From assembly GCA_018398815.1 (NCBI GenBank), contig CM031601.1, forward strand, positions 34,530,306 through 34,594,305: DNA of 64,000 bases. Reading direction: 5' to 3'. The translations under genes were made by a program, and so were the position numbers. Source of the DNA: Conus ventricosus. Taxonomy: Eukaryota > Mollusca > Gastropoda > Neogastropoda > Conidae. Shown one piece after another: positions 34,000 to 44,339 of the stretch (positions within the stretch are counted from its first letter, which is position 1; every line of letters starts with the position of its first letter). The notes under the pieces were generated by a model. That model ran no database searches. It saw only the letters and a program-made list of their open reading frames with translations, and was not told where the DNA came from.

Positions 34000-34810
34000 C
34001 TTCTTAGGATCAGCTTCATCTTCTGTCTGCATGTGGCCCTCTGCCCTCGAATTCAGACATTCTGACAGTGGTTCTGGCTTTGTGATACCAACTTTAGATG
34101 TCAGGAAATTGTATTATTTAGGAAATGGGTCTGCAATCAATACCTCAGAATTATATGCAATACTGAAGGCTCTGACTTACATATTTGATACACCACTTGC
34201 TTTCTATAAAACTTTACTTTGTGGTGTTGATTCCAAATCTGTTTTACAATCACTAGAACTGTCCCAACGACTGCAAAGCCAGAAAAGGTTTACTATTTGA
34301 AATGAAACTTCTACTGCATTGTTTCATAACTCTAGGTGTAAGAATTGATTTTTGTTGGGTCCCATCTCGCCGTTGTATAAAGGGGAATGAAAGAGCAGAC
34401 AGTCTTGCAAAAGAAGGAGCAAATAGAAACGCTGAAACTTATTAAACAATCCCTTAGATTTATCCTCTTGTGAACTGATCCAAATTATGGAAAAATATAT
34501 ACATAAGCAGAATTTTACTAAAAAAAATGGCTACTTCACCATCGTGCCCAAGGCACATTGTTAGATTAATTCATAAATTAAGGCTGAATAGTTGGAACAG
34601 TAAATATTCTCATTGTATTACTTGTGTCTGCAGAGAAAACATTTCTGTACATCATCTTTTGTTTGAATGCATAGTGTTGCCCTCGCTCTATCAGGAGACA
34701 GGTATTGAGATGACTAATTTTGATAATGTCAGTACTGTCTTATATGGTTCATATCTTGCTGCAATTGCTGTGGTTATTTCACAGTCACAGGTTGCAAAAT
34801 TTTTGTAAAG
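34000..34810 (+). pseudogene. LINE fragment: RNase H and C-terminal zinc region (second family)
   Basis: The first frame holds SGSGFVIPTLDVRKLYY, INTSELYAILKALTYI and VDSKSVLQSLE, which fit RNase H strands and the catalytic Glu and Asp. After a frameshift near 34300 comes FCWVPSRRCIKGNERADSLA, the usual His/Asp end of RNase H. The frame at 34527-34808 has CVCRENISVHHLLFEC, a Cys/His finger. It is the same family as 22460-22900. The reverse transcriptase is not present. Confidence 0.8.
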
Positions 34811-34947
34811 ATCAGCAGTTTTGTGTACCACTTCACTTATGTAAATATGCATATATCAGATGTGGGTTTGAAAATACTAGCATGGATGATAAGTTAAGTG
34901 TGGGTGTGTTTTCTTTCTTTTTCTTTTTCTCTTTTTTGTTGTTGTTG

Positions 34948-35619
34948 CAGGGCTTCTGCTGGGGTGAAAATCTTTCCGGTCCCAGGGACCCCTTCATCAG
35001 ATTTTTAAGGGGTCCCAGGTTAACATTAAGGGGTCCCTACACCACAATAAAAACAACAAAATAAATGTTAAAAAATTGCATCCCTGCACGCGCACTGCAA
35101 TTGTCACAGACACATCGTCACAATAAAAACAACAAAATAAACATCAAAAATTGTATCCCTTCTCGATCTTGCTCCTCTGCTACGCTTTTTCGCTTTTGCA
35201 ACGATGATTTCGTTAACCACGCTTCGAGAGACATGGTGGAAACAAAGGCTTCGCGGAAATGCCTCTCTCCTGCCAGGAAAATGAAAAGCGTCATCGTGAC
35301 ATCACATGGCTCAAAGTAGGAAAATTTGGTCAACTGAAAATGAGGCTGTGGCCTAGCGTTAAGCTTAGTCAGTCAGCCTCAGCAGACGACAAAAGTGACC
35401 GACTTACGTTGTTAGGAGGCTGCCCTACTCGCTTTGTTACTGTTCTAACTTGAAAAGGGATGGGTTCGGTCCGAAGTGTAGCAGACCTACGATGTTACAG
35501 CACCCAACTTACGATGTTGAAGGCAGTCATTTCTCACTTTATGTCTGACTTCACCAAAGTGCATCCCGTAGAGTTTTAATGCGTACTGTACGCAATTTTT
35601 TGCGTTTTCAGAAGCCCTG
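34948..35619. mobile_element. Candidate hAT-like MITE
   Basis: The 672-bp segment starts with CAGGGCTTCTG and ends with its exact complement CAGAAGCCCTG, an 11-bp terminal inverted repeat of a type seen in hAT elements. Near the left end a perfect 10-bp inverted repeat (GGGACCCCTT ... AAGGGGTCCC, 34984-35017) could act as a subterminal motif. The flanks TGTTGTTG and TGTAGAAT do not form the 8-bp duplication expected for hAT, which lowers confidence. No transposase is present. Confidence 0.45.
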
Positions 35620-35671
35620 TGTAGAATAAGTGTCTAATATCATCTGGCGATGAAAAGACATTAAATAGACC

Positions 35672-35696
35672 ACTGAACTGAACTGAACTGAACTGA
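35672..35696. repeat. (ACTGA)n microsatellite
   Basis: About five copies of ACTGA directly follow GATGAAAAGACATTAAATAG. Such a pentanucleotide run at the end of a conserved stretch looks like the 3' tail of a truncated LINE or SINE. Confidence 0.7.
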
Positions 35697-36154
35697 TCAA
35701 ACATGGTGTAATGGAAATCAGATGACTCTGTACGCTGTGTCAGGGCAAACAAACAGTGGCGCCTGTTCTGAGTTCATGCAAAGCAGTGCTTACTCAGGGA
35801 AGGTGCACATGGAGACACAACCAACTGCTTATGGACATCGCATATGCAGTTGGCACTGCCAGAGTATGGAATTGGGGTTTACTTGATGGAAAGGACTGAC
35901 TGGGAGTGCACAGTAGACCTTCATAGACCTTCCATGTTGGGAAAATTATCAAGAGATGATCGGGAAAAAGTGGCATGAGACCAGATATTATGCTCTGCTC
36001 AGGGTCATCAAAACAACTGTCTGTGTCATTTGAAAGCATAATGGAATATGCTCACACTTACAAGAATGAAATGTATGCCAATGTAGCCAGCATACTGAAT
36101 AAATCTGGCTTCCATACTAAAGTTCTTACCATAGAAGTTGGAGCAAGGGGTTAG

Positions 36155-36560
36155 TAGGCTTGTCAGTGGATCATCTCATGAAATAGCTCCAGATTTCTGG
36201 TCAGAAGAGGGTAGAACCATAAAGGCAGTGTCAGAGGCAGCTGAAAAGAGTTCCAGCTAGATCTGGTTAAGGAGAAAAAAAAGAGAAGTTCATAGGGTTG
36301 TAATTTCCCAGCTTAGAATGGGTGTACGATAGTAATGTGGGTACAACACACCCTTCTAACAGGAAAAACCTGGGGAAGACTATCCCTCCAGAAGTTGCAG
36401 GCTCAAGTCCTGAGATCGACAGGAGGGAAAAAAGTTCTGGTAGCAGAAGGGCATCTAGGAATCATGACCTGGATGCAGTCCAGCCCCCTTAAAGTGAAGG
36501 AGTTTTTGGTCGAAACACTTATCAGAGGCAGGTTTATTCTCTGAAGACCTGCTGTTAAGC
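36155..36560 (+). repeat. Dispersed repeat (possible tRNA-related SINE), copy 1
   Basis: This is collinear with the two halves 53220-53354 and 58047-58345. Shared landmarks are GTAGGCTTGTCAGTGG, GAAAAGAGTTCCAGCT, GGAATCATGACCTGGATGCA and TGAAGACCTGCTGTTAAGC. The stretch GTTGCAGGCTCAAGTCC at about 36398 is B-box-like, so the repeat may be tRNA-derived, but no clear A box is seen. Confidence 0.65.
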
Positions 36561-36784
36561 TGTCCCCAGAATTTCATCCAACACTCTTTATAACAAATTT
36601 TATGGTTTTTTTTATCAGTTCAACATGTTGTTTCATACTTGGCATACTACCATATACACTTTTATTCACTGAAAGATTTTGTACATTTTTAATGAACTGA
36701 TTTTACAGAAGACACAAAATAGGTGCACAAGTTGTGCAAGTGACCGTATGTGTGCGTGTGTTCACATTTTTTCTGAGCATGCTT

Positions 36785-37045
36785 GAGTCTGGTGTTGTAT
36801 AGTGTTTATTTGCTTTGCATTATCCCTATTGCAGGTATTATATATGAAATAATTAGGAGTCTGGTGTTGTATAGTGTTTATTTGCTTTGCATTATCCCTA
36901 TTGCAGGTATTATATATGAAATAATTAGGAGTCTGGTGTTGTATAGTGTTTGTTTGCTTTGCATTATCCCTATTGCAGGTATTATATATATGAAATAATT
37001 AGGAGTCTAGTGGTGTATAGTTTTATGTGCTTTGTATTATCCCTA
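36785..37045. repeat. 72-bp minisatellite
   Basis: About 3.5 units of 72 bp read GAGTCTGGTGTTGTATAGTG then TTTATTTGCTTTGCATTATC, CCTATTGCAGGTATTATATA and TGAAATAATTAG. Each unit contains an acceptor-like CCCTATTGCAG directly followed by GTATT. The last copy is more divergent. Confidence 0.88.
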
Positions 37046-37660
37046 TTATAGATATTATATATGAAATGTCAGTTTCAGTATTTGTAGAATGTAATTGTGG
37101 AATGGTATGGGGTTAGGAGTTTGAACAGGGAGCATCCTATGCTTTGTTGAACATGTACAGCTGTGAATCAGAAAATGTTTTGGGGGAAAGATAGGCCTTT
37201 TCTTAATACATTTGTTTAGATAATTGATCAAGCTTTGCTGGGATTGTGTGTTTTGTAAATGTGATTGTTTTTCATATCCTGTATGTCTTCGTTGGCCAGG
37301 ATTAGCTGTTGAGACAAATATTTTGTTCACTTTTAAACAGAGAAACTCACAGACGGCAATTTGGTGAGATGCAGCTTGATTTTTGGCAGTGAAAAAATTT
37401 GTTGTGAGTGTTCAGTGCTATAGGTAGGTATCACCTGGAGAGAGCTTCTTCTTGCCTTTCATTTGTGTACTGTTGTTTTCCCATTACAGGGCCACCATTC
37501 ACAAAAGGATAATGCAACTGACATTTTTAACCCAACTATTCTCTGCATACCTGCTTATCATCAAGCCTTGAGGAAAACCTGTCCAGCTACATTTACATGT
37601 TCCTAGGCTCAAACTCTTACTAACCCTTTTCCTGGGATTTAAGAGGATTTGTTTTGTGTC
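37046..37660. other. Intronic stretch without recognisable features
   Basis: No exon, RNA gene or repeat is recognised between the 72-bp array and the next SINE-like element. Confidence 0.5.
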
Positions 37661-38435
37661 TGATCTTCTGTGTCACTTCAGTGGCGTTACACCCATGTGG
37701 CTTATTCCATCTATCCATGCACAGCCACACTCTGGCCTGTCTCACCACAGTGACAGCACTGACAATCCACAGGGAGCAGTCAGTGTCAAGTCGTCATGAA
37801 GCAACCCACCCGATGAGATGCTACACTTCTACCAAGTCACTTTAGAGGTCTTCATTGCTGATCCAACATAGGCAGGATACCACCTACCAAGCTGCTCATG
37901 CAGTCGCAGAACCAGCGTGAGTGCGCATCCCCTTCTGGAAAACCACGATGTTCATTCAACAGTCCTCATGAACATGCCGATACCTGCAACCTCAAAATGA
38001 ACTCAAAGGACAAAGACGAGGAAAGGAAATCAAAACTGAGATCACCAAGAGAGCATTGCATGAAAGGTCACAGAATTTGAGACTTTATGCCGATCAGTGA
38101 GGATGAGGATGATGGAGATGCTATGGAGTTCCCTTCCAGTCTGAGACTACATGACAGGACTGTACTCTTTATTTATCTACATAATGTATTTCAGCATAAG
38201 TCAGCCCCGAGAGATACATACACCTGCAACATTGGTCAGGAAATTTTAGCAACACCTTTAGACATTTGTCCACTAAGCAGATGAAACTCAACGTTTGGTT
38301 CCTGTCTTCCCAGTTGAGCCCAAAGCAAATTCAGTTCTGGGTAGGAGCCAGTCAGATAAAATAAAAAGTCCCACAACAGATGGCTCTTAGGGAATCAAAT
38401 CCAATACCTCTCAGTAGGAAATCCACTGTGCTACA
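37660..38435 (-). mobile_element. tRNA-headed SINE-like element, minus strand, old copy
   Basis: This shares the family body in reverse (CCACAGGGAGCAGTCAGTGT, GTCAAGTCGTCATGA), but is clearly more diverged than the other copies. The head at about 38385-38435 keeps only a weak B box (GGAATCAAATCC). Poly(A) is not recognisable. Confidence 0.7.
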
Positions 38436-38819
38436 AAAAAAAACAACAAAGGTAATGACTGTGCCATGATGATTTGTGTATTGGACCAGTTATACCTGCC
38501 TGATGAAGAGTAGGATGAAAATGATGGATCAATAGCTTGATGTTTGACTACAGCACACAGGGCATGACTTACAGCTTTTGGGGATCTAGCACTAGAGCAT
38601 CTGAAACAGAGTCTTAAAAACATGGATTGCTGACAGAAAAAAGTTCTTTTACACATCTGTTCACTTGAAGGTTGGCCTTGATTTGGCTATATTTTGTTGA
38701 TCATGGAAGAGAACTTTATGACCAGTGTAAGACATTGTCTGTTTTATTGTTATTGTGTGTCATGTTGAGGCTTTGTCATGTTGAGGCTTTTCTGTGTCAT
38801 TGTGGTGCTTGTTTTACAG

Positions 38820-38896
38820 GGAAGACATATTGTTCGCGACGACCTCACATCCTGTCCCAGCTGTGATTTTCCTGCCATCCATTCAGAGTTTCTCAG
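38820..38896 (+). CDS. WDR19: WDR19/IFT144 exon with third CxxC motif
   Basis: This 77-nt exon, phase 0 in and phase 2 out, follows TTGTTTTACAG and precedes GTTGGT. It encodes GRHIVRDDLTSCPSCDFPA and IHSEFL, with CPSC as the third zinc-binding pair. The last two bases join the A at 40651 to make an Arg codon. Confidence 0.93.
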
Positions 38897-38949
38897 GTTG
38901 GTTCATATTTTATTGCAATCTTTTGAATGGAGTCCTTCAAGATTTCATG

Positions 38950-39010
38950 AACTGCTAGCCTTGATATGGCCATTTGCAATCAGCTACGCTACAAGCAACA
39001 TGATCTTCTC
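38950..39010 (+). mobile_element. LINE 3'-tail relic
   Basis: CTTGATATGGCCATTTGCAA, then TACAAGCAACATGATCTT, is a diverged version of the tail that ends the LINE at 22210. It has no coding part. Confidence 0.6.
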
Positions 39011-39101
39011 TCCTACATACAAGATACAAGAATACTTTATTATCTCAATTCTGAGAAATTACAATCTTTGGTTTTGGGCAGCAGATATATATATACATGT
39101 A

Positions 39102-39104
<3 letters not shown>

Positions 39105-39153
<49 letters not shown>
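39105..39153. repeat. (GT)n microsatellite
   Basis: An uninterrupted GT run of about 24 repeats, preceded by ATATAT and ATGT motifs. Confidence 0.95.
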
Positions 39154-39154
<1 letters not shown>

Positions 39155-39886
39155 TGTGAAAGTGTGTGTCATCCATGTGAGTTTTTGTAGTAAATGTAGT
39201 TTTCTCTCTTTCTGTTATTTGTACAATTTTGCCTTCTCAGCCTATTTATGCGGGTATTCTTGTAGTAAACACAGCTTTTTGTTTTGGTCTCATGCAACTA
39301 TATTGACTGTCAGCATCTAATCTTATCAGGCTTTAATCATCTCGAGTCCCTTTCCTTCCCTGGTTTTGTGTATATTGCCTTAAGATTTTTTTCTGTAGGA
39401 GCCGCCTCTTCACATATTTTGATAGATTTGTGAGGAAGAGCAGGGACTAACTGATTCACCTCCAAGTTGAACAAGGGAGACAAATTGTATTGGGCTGTGC
39501 AGCCATTGTTAAGTTGCTAGCTTAATGGTTTGTGACTGACTGTTGGTTCATGACCCCTCATCAGCAGGTGACCCTGATCTTCCCATCTCCTCATCAGGAT
39601 TTGTTTGGACAAGTCAGTATGAGAGAAAAAAAGGAATTTTAGGACTAAAAGTAGTTTTATGAAACAGTTGCTTGTCCAAACACTAGAACACTGTCCCACC
39701 TTCAGGCATTTATGGGAAAGTCATAAGCTGATTTTGTGTTCACTGACAGTTATGATGTGTACTGTCAAGAAGACATCTCTCTTAGCCAGCAGTAGGCTTG
39801 AAGGCATGGTTAGCTCCCCTACTCCCTCTGCTGTTTATAGGTGAGAATGCTGGTGAACGGTGCCTGAACACGCCCAGTAGGAATAA

Positions 39887-40097
39887 GGCATTGGCTTGGA
39901 CAGGTAAGGCATTGTCTTGGACAGGTAAGGCATTGTCTTGGACAGGTAAGGTATTGACTTGGACAGGTAAGGCATTGTCTTGGACAGGTAAGGTATTGAC
40001 TTGGACAGGTGAGGCATTGCCTTGGACAGGTGAGGCATTGTCTTGGACAGGTAAGGCATTGTCTTGGACAGGTAAGGCATTGTCTTGGACAGATAAG
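39887..40097. repeat. 21-bp minisatellite with consensus splice donors
   Basis: About ten units of 21 bp read GGCATTGTCTTGGACAGGTAA; nearly all contain CAG|GTAAGG or CAGGTGAGG, a full donor consensus. The period is a multiple of three, so the array is open on both strands (a seven-residue repeat ALSWTGK on the plus strand). It lies in the WDR19 intron between exons 38820-38896 and 40651-40783. Confidence 0.93.
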
Positions 40098-40650
40098 GAT
40101 TTCATAAAACTACTTTTAGAGATAGGATTCCTTTTCCAATCAAAGTAAGTTTTTTAGATGATTACTTGTCCAAACATTAATTAAGACCGTCTCCCTTCTC
40201 AAGGAAAAGGTTTGGAAACAGACTTCAGTTGACCCTTCAGAGGGACAGTTTGATTGGAGATCAGCTAGGAAACTGAAGTTACTGATTTATTTCCCCTTAA
40301 TCGTTATTTGCATTTTAATTAACGGTTAAATGTCAATGTCACGTTAAATATAGGGAATCTTTTGGACAAAAAAGTATGTTGAAAAAGGTACTTTCATAGA
40401 AAAACATTGTATTTTTGTTATTCTTCAATGTTAGGTTGGTTGGTTTGTTTGCTTGTGTCTTTATATGATTGATTCCTGTCTGTGACACAAATACCGGAGC
40501 AGGAGTGTGCGCACACATGCTTTATGTCCTTTTAACACTTTCAAGGCTGTTTTGTAGGCTCTAGCACAGGACATGTTACGTCTAACAGATTTGCAAACTT
40601 TCATTAAAATGTGGTGTCTCAAAGTGATGGACTCTGCTGTGGTGTTACAG

Positions 40651-40783
40651 ATTGCTGGAATCAGAGGACAACTGCCCAATGTGTAATGAGAAAATTGCCA
40701 AAGAGAAACTGCAAAAACTGACGGACCCTGAAAAGTACTTACGACCAGAGCAGGGCGTAGCTCTGGATACCATGGAAACCTAA
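40651..40783 (+). CDS. WDR19: WDR19/IFT144 last coding exon with stop
   Basis: The exon follows GTGGTGTTACAG and ends in TAA at 40781-40783. Its 133 nt, phase 2 in, encode LLESEDNCPMCNEKIAKEK and LTDPEKYLRPEQGVAL, ending DTMET. CPMC is the fourth zinc pair. With the five upstream exons the joined length is 789 nt, 262 residues plus stop, all in phase. This is independent support for every splice choice. The C-terminal position and length fit the family. Confidence 0.95.
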
Positions 40784-41750
40784 TCACCCGACCTTCAGGT
40801 CATGTAGAACCAACAGACAAAACAGCAAAAGATAACAAAACAGATTGCCAAAGACTGATTCAAAGAACAGTTCAACATTTAACCACGATAACTGACAGTT
40901 TCTATTGTGCAACATTTCAGATTTCAAATGATGCTTGTAAACCGTGATAAAGACTAGCAACACACAATCTGAAACATGAAATATACACAGTTCCAACGGT
41001 ATACTGTTCAAACAGTAACAGAGACAATTTTGGTTATTGGGCATACTGGAATTTTCATGCTCATGTATGTATATGTCCCCACCCCCCTCCCCAATCCTCG
41101 TCCCCGCCTACCCCGCACACATGTTACAGTGAAACTAGTTCTTATCATTGAAATTGCATTAACCATTTTCCTGCTTTTGAGAGGTAGTAGTAGTGTATTT
41201 TGTCAGATACATGTTGAAATCCATTTGTTGTAGAATCATTTCAGGAAGAGAAAAGATTCTGTCCATGTTTTGACTACAAACACCGGACAGCTACACATAG
41301 CATTATCTGTAAACTCACTATGGAACCATCATGGCTATAGTGTATTGGAAAATGATGTCCGTAATCTCTTGTACTTACAGATTATGACCATTTCATGTTT
41401 TTGAAATTGAATATGAACAAAGAAATATGGTAAGTATTTGTGGTGAAAAAAGGGAATGCACGTTTTATTTTCCACTGCAGGCACAAAAAACTATTTTTGC
41501 ATGCTTACTCTTGAGTTTTCCAAACATGAAGTGTTAATTAACTTTCTCATTGTTATGCGGCACTCACTGGATGTCCCTCTCTGTGTGTGTGTGTGTGTTT
41601 CTAATGGATTGCAGCTGTTCTGTAATTGTTGTTAATGTTACTTTTTTATTCTCTGTTAAGTTGAATCTGTGAACCACATCCCTTTTTTATCACACACACA
41701 TGCACGCGTGCACACACACACACACACACACGCACACACACACACACACA

Positions 41751-41803
<53 letters not shown>

Positions 41804-42398
41804 TTCTCTCTTTCTCTTACTCACACACACACACACATACACAAACACACACACACACACACTACACTACACTACACCTTGTATGCTGTTTATGTACATA
41901 CGTGGATGACGATTTATACACTGTTGTAAGTGGATGTTTTTAAGCAATGTTAGCAAATATTTCTCTATTCAAATATGTAATGTCAACTGCATACAAAACA
42001 TGCACAATACAATTAAACAAATATGTAATGGCAACCGCATACAAAACCTACACAGTATAATAGGGCAGAAACAAGCTGAACGCTTATAGTATGCTGTACA
42101 AAGTTACATTACACATCTGATTGATGTGATACCTGCGGAGTAAATTTATATCACTTTATATTATGACATGACAATTATGCTTTGTAAGTTAAATGAAGAA
42201 AACAAGTGTAAACAACAAAGTAAAAAGAGAATAATGTAAAACATTCAACAGAGAGAGAAAGGCAAATGAATAGAGGCAAGGAAAATATGCAACTAAGATA
42301 TCATTACTTATAAAACCAGAGTTCTGGACTGGTGAAATAACGGTACAATTTAAGTATTTAACCATAGCATTTCAAACAGATCATTACTTACCATAGCA
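40784..42398. other. WDR19 3' untranslated region and downstream flank
   Basis: The 3' UTR starts at 40784. No AATAAA is obvious in the first kilobase; ATTAAA at 42012-42017 is a possible but unproved polyadenylation signal. The stretch holds a short (GT)n near 41582 and a large (CA)n tract at 41690-41868. Confidence 0.5.
41690..41868. repeat. (CA)n microsatellite, compound
   Basis: CA-rich blocks are interrupted by GCGTG, TTTCTCTC and CATACACAAAC, followed by (ACACT)n-like ACTACACTACACTACAC. Open frames in it are artefacts of composition. Confidence 0.95.
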
Positions 42399-42498
42399 NN
42401 NNNNNNNNNNNNNNNNNNNNNNNNNNNNNNNNNNNNNNNNNNNNNNNNNNNNNNNNNNNNNNNNNNNNNNNNNNNNNNNNNNNNNNNNNNNNNNNNNN
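42399..42498. other. Assembly gap (100 N)
   Basis: Exactly 100 Ns, the usual placeholder for a scaffold join of unknown length. Everything to the right may be at an arbitrary distance from WDR19. Confidence 0.99.
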
Positions 42499-42582
42499 TT
42501 CATTTTGGCAAGTCGCTCTTCATAGGGACAGTCAACCAGACCAGGAACCATCTTTGTTGCTCGCCTGAGAACACCTCGATGA
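42499..42582 (-). pseudogene. CR1-like LINE RT fragment at a contig end
   Basis: On the minus strand it reads VLRRATKMVPGL, then CPYEERLAKM, the motif at the end of the reverse transcriptase of CR1/L2-type LINEs. It is cut by the gap. Confidence 0.65.
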
Positions 42583-42589
42583 GGTCCTT

Positions 42590-43980
42590 ATCTTTTTGTT
42601 ATCATGGTGACCAAAACATTTGGCAAACCCCTCTTTCTATCCCCAAAAAATTAAAAAAATTTTTTTATTGTTTGTGAACTGTGCTGTTTTTTTCCCCTTT
42701 CTTGTTGGAACTGCTCCCTGAAATTAAAAAATTGTCTTTCGTAAGTAGTGCAGTAACTGCTTGCCTGAAATTTTTTTCTCCTCTTTTGGAAGTTTTTTAA
42801 AAAATGTCTTGTACTTCAAAACCCCCCACAGGAAGAAGCAAAGCAAGTTTCTGGGGGGTCTGGGAAGTTCGCCTCTTGAAACCCAAGAAAATTTTGAAAT
42901 TGGTTTTCCCAACGATCCCGAAACCCTGTCGATGGACGCCTGTCGCATCAAATTTTTTCAATGGGAAAAAAAATGCTGTTTTGTCATCGTTGATGTTTTT
43001 TTTGGTTTCAATATTCAACCCTCGTCCCCAAATGTAAAGTTTTTTGGCCTTGTTCATTAAAACCTTTTCCCCCCCCCCCCCCCATAAAATAAATTTTTTC
43101 TCTTTACTGTTTTTATTAAAAGAATAAGCCCTTTTACATTGCAGAATTTTGTGCCACATCTTTTCTGACGACACCAAAAAAAATGAAAAACTGCAAAGGA
43201 AAACACCCCCATCCAAAAAGATATTTCCCCAAAATACAAGAGTGGTCCAAAAGGGCCTGGAGCTTATTTTTTTAAGGGGTCAAAATGTCAATGTTTACAT
43301 ATTTGGGGGAAAGAAAAACCTTTTTTAAATGAGTTTTGAAAAAAGAGCGGGTTAAAAATGTTTTAAAAGATTACCGGATTTTAACGAAAAAAAATTGATG
43401 AAAAACTTGATTTTGACCCGCATATAAAAAACCCAAATTTTTGGTAAGTCAAACCAAATATTTGGGGAAAGGTAAAAAAGCCTTCACATTTTTTGAAAAG
43501 ATGCTTTCACTACATTAAACAAGTCCCTTGGGGTAAACCCCATCTGGGGAAAATTTAAGTGTTATTGGTTTTTCCCGCCCAAAACCTTAAAAAAGGCAAT
43601 CCCTCCTGATCGAAAGAGTTCAGAGGGTGCAGCAAAACCCGTTTAAGGAAAGCCAAAAAAAAAATGAACCATTATGTTTGACTAAAAATTTTTACCCCTT
43701 TATTCCCCTGGGGAAATTTTGACGAACGAAAATGATCTTATAAGAGTTTAAAATTTTCACCCGGGTATGATGATGTTGATTTTTTACTTTTGTTTTTCCC
43801 ATGCACCTGTGGGAAAGTTTTCTAGAAACTCTGCAGGAAAAAATCTTTGTAAAGCTGCCAGAACTAAGAAAACGCCCCAAAATTACATTTTCTTTTTAGA
43901 GTTGTTAAAAACCCCCGGAAGCCTTTCCTTCATCCGGTTTAAATTTTCAAAATCTGTGGGAAAGAGTTTTTAAAGGGAAA
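42590..43980. other. Poor-quality contig-end sequence
   Basis: Homopolymers of A, T, C and G are unusually frequent and long (AAAAATTTTTT near 42655, a run of C at 43070-43083, repeated ACCCC/GGGG words). I recognise no gene. Several open frames occur on both strands but share no domain. The texture suggests inflated homopolymers from raw long reads, not biology. Confidence 0.6.
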
Positions 43981-44339
43981 TTTTATGACAAATGCTCCAC
44001 CTAGAAGATCTATTTTATGGCTATGAGAGTAGAAACCCCATTAGGTGCGACCGATCTAGATGAAAATAACCAATACCAAACCATGAGGGACAAATATTAG
44101 ACCTCGCGGTCCAGGCGTAACCAAACACCGTCCCTATTACTACTACTACTACTAACTCGAAGGCTTTACTGACGGTTCCCAAACATCAACAAAACGTACA
44201 ATAGGCATGCGCGAATTGATTGTCAACGCTCATAAACATGCTGCCTGCTAAGCTAGATAGGCTACTACAACTACTACTTTGGATACAAGACTTCCTAAAA
44301 CAACAGACGTCAGCGGGTTGTCGTCAATAGCACACAGTC

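Noticed and set aside
39782..40148. Repetitive proteins on both strands
   Set aside because: The 21-bp array is open in frames on both strands by periodicity; no start, splice or domain evidence.
41669..41929. His/Thr-rich protein
   Set aside because: Translation of a (CA)n microsatellite.
42761..43239. Proteins after the assembly gap
   Set aside because: Overlapping frames on both strands in homopolymer-rich, probably erroneous sequence.
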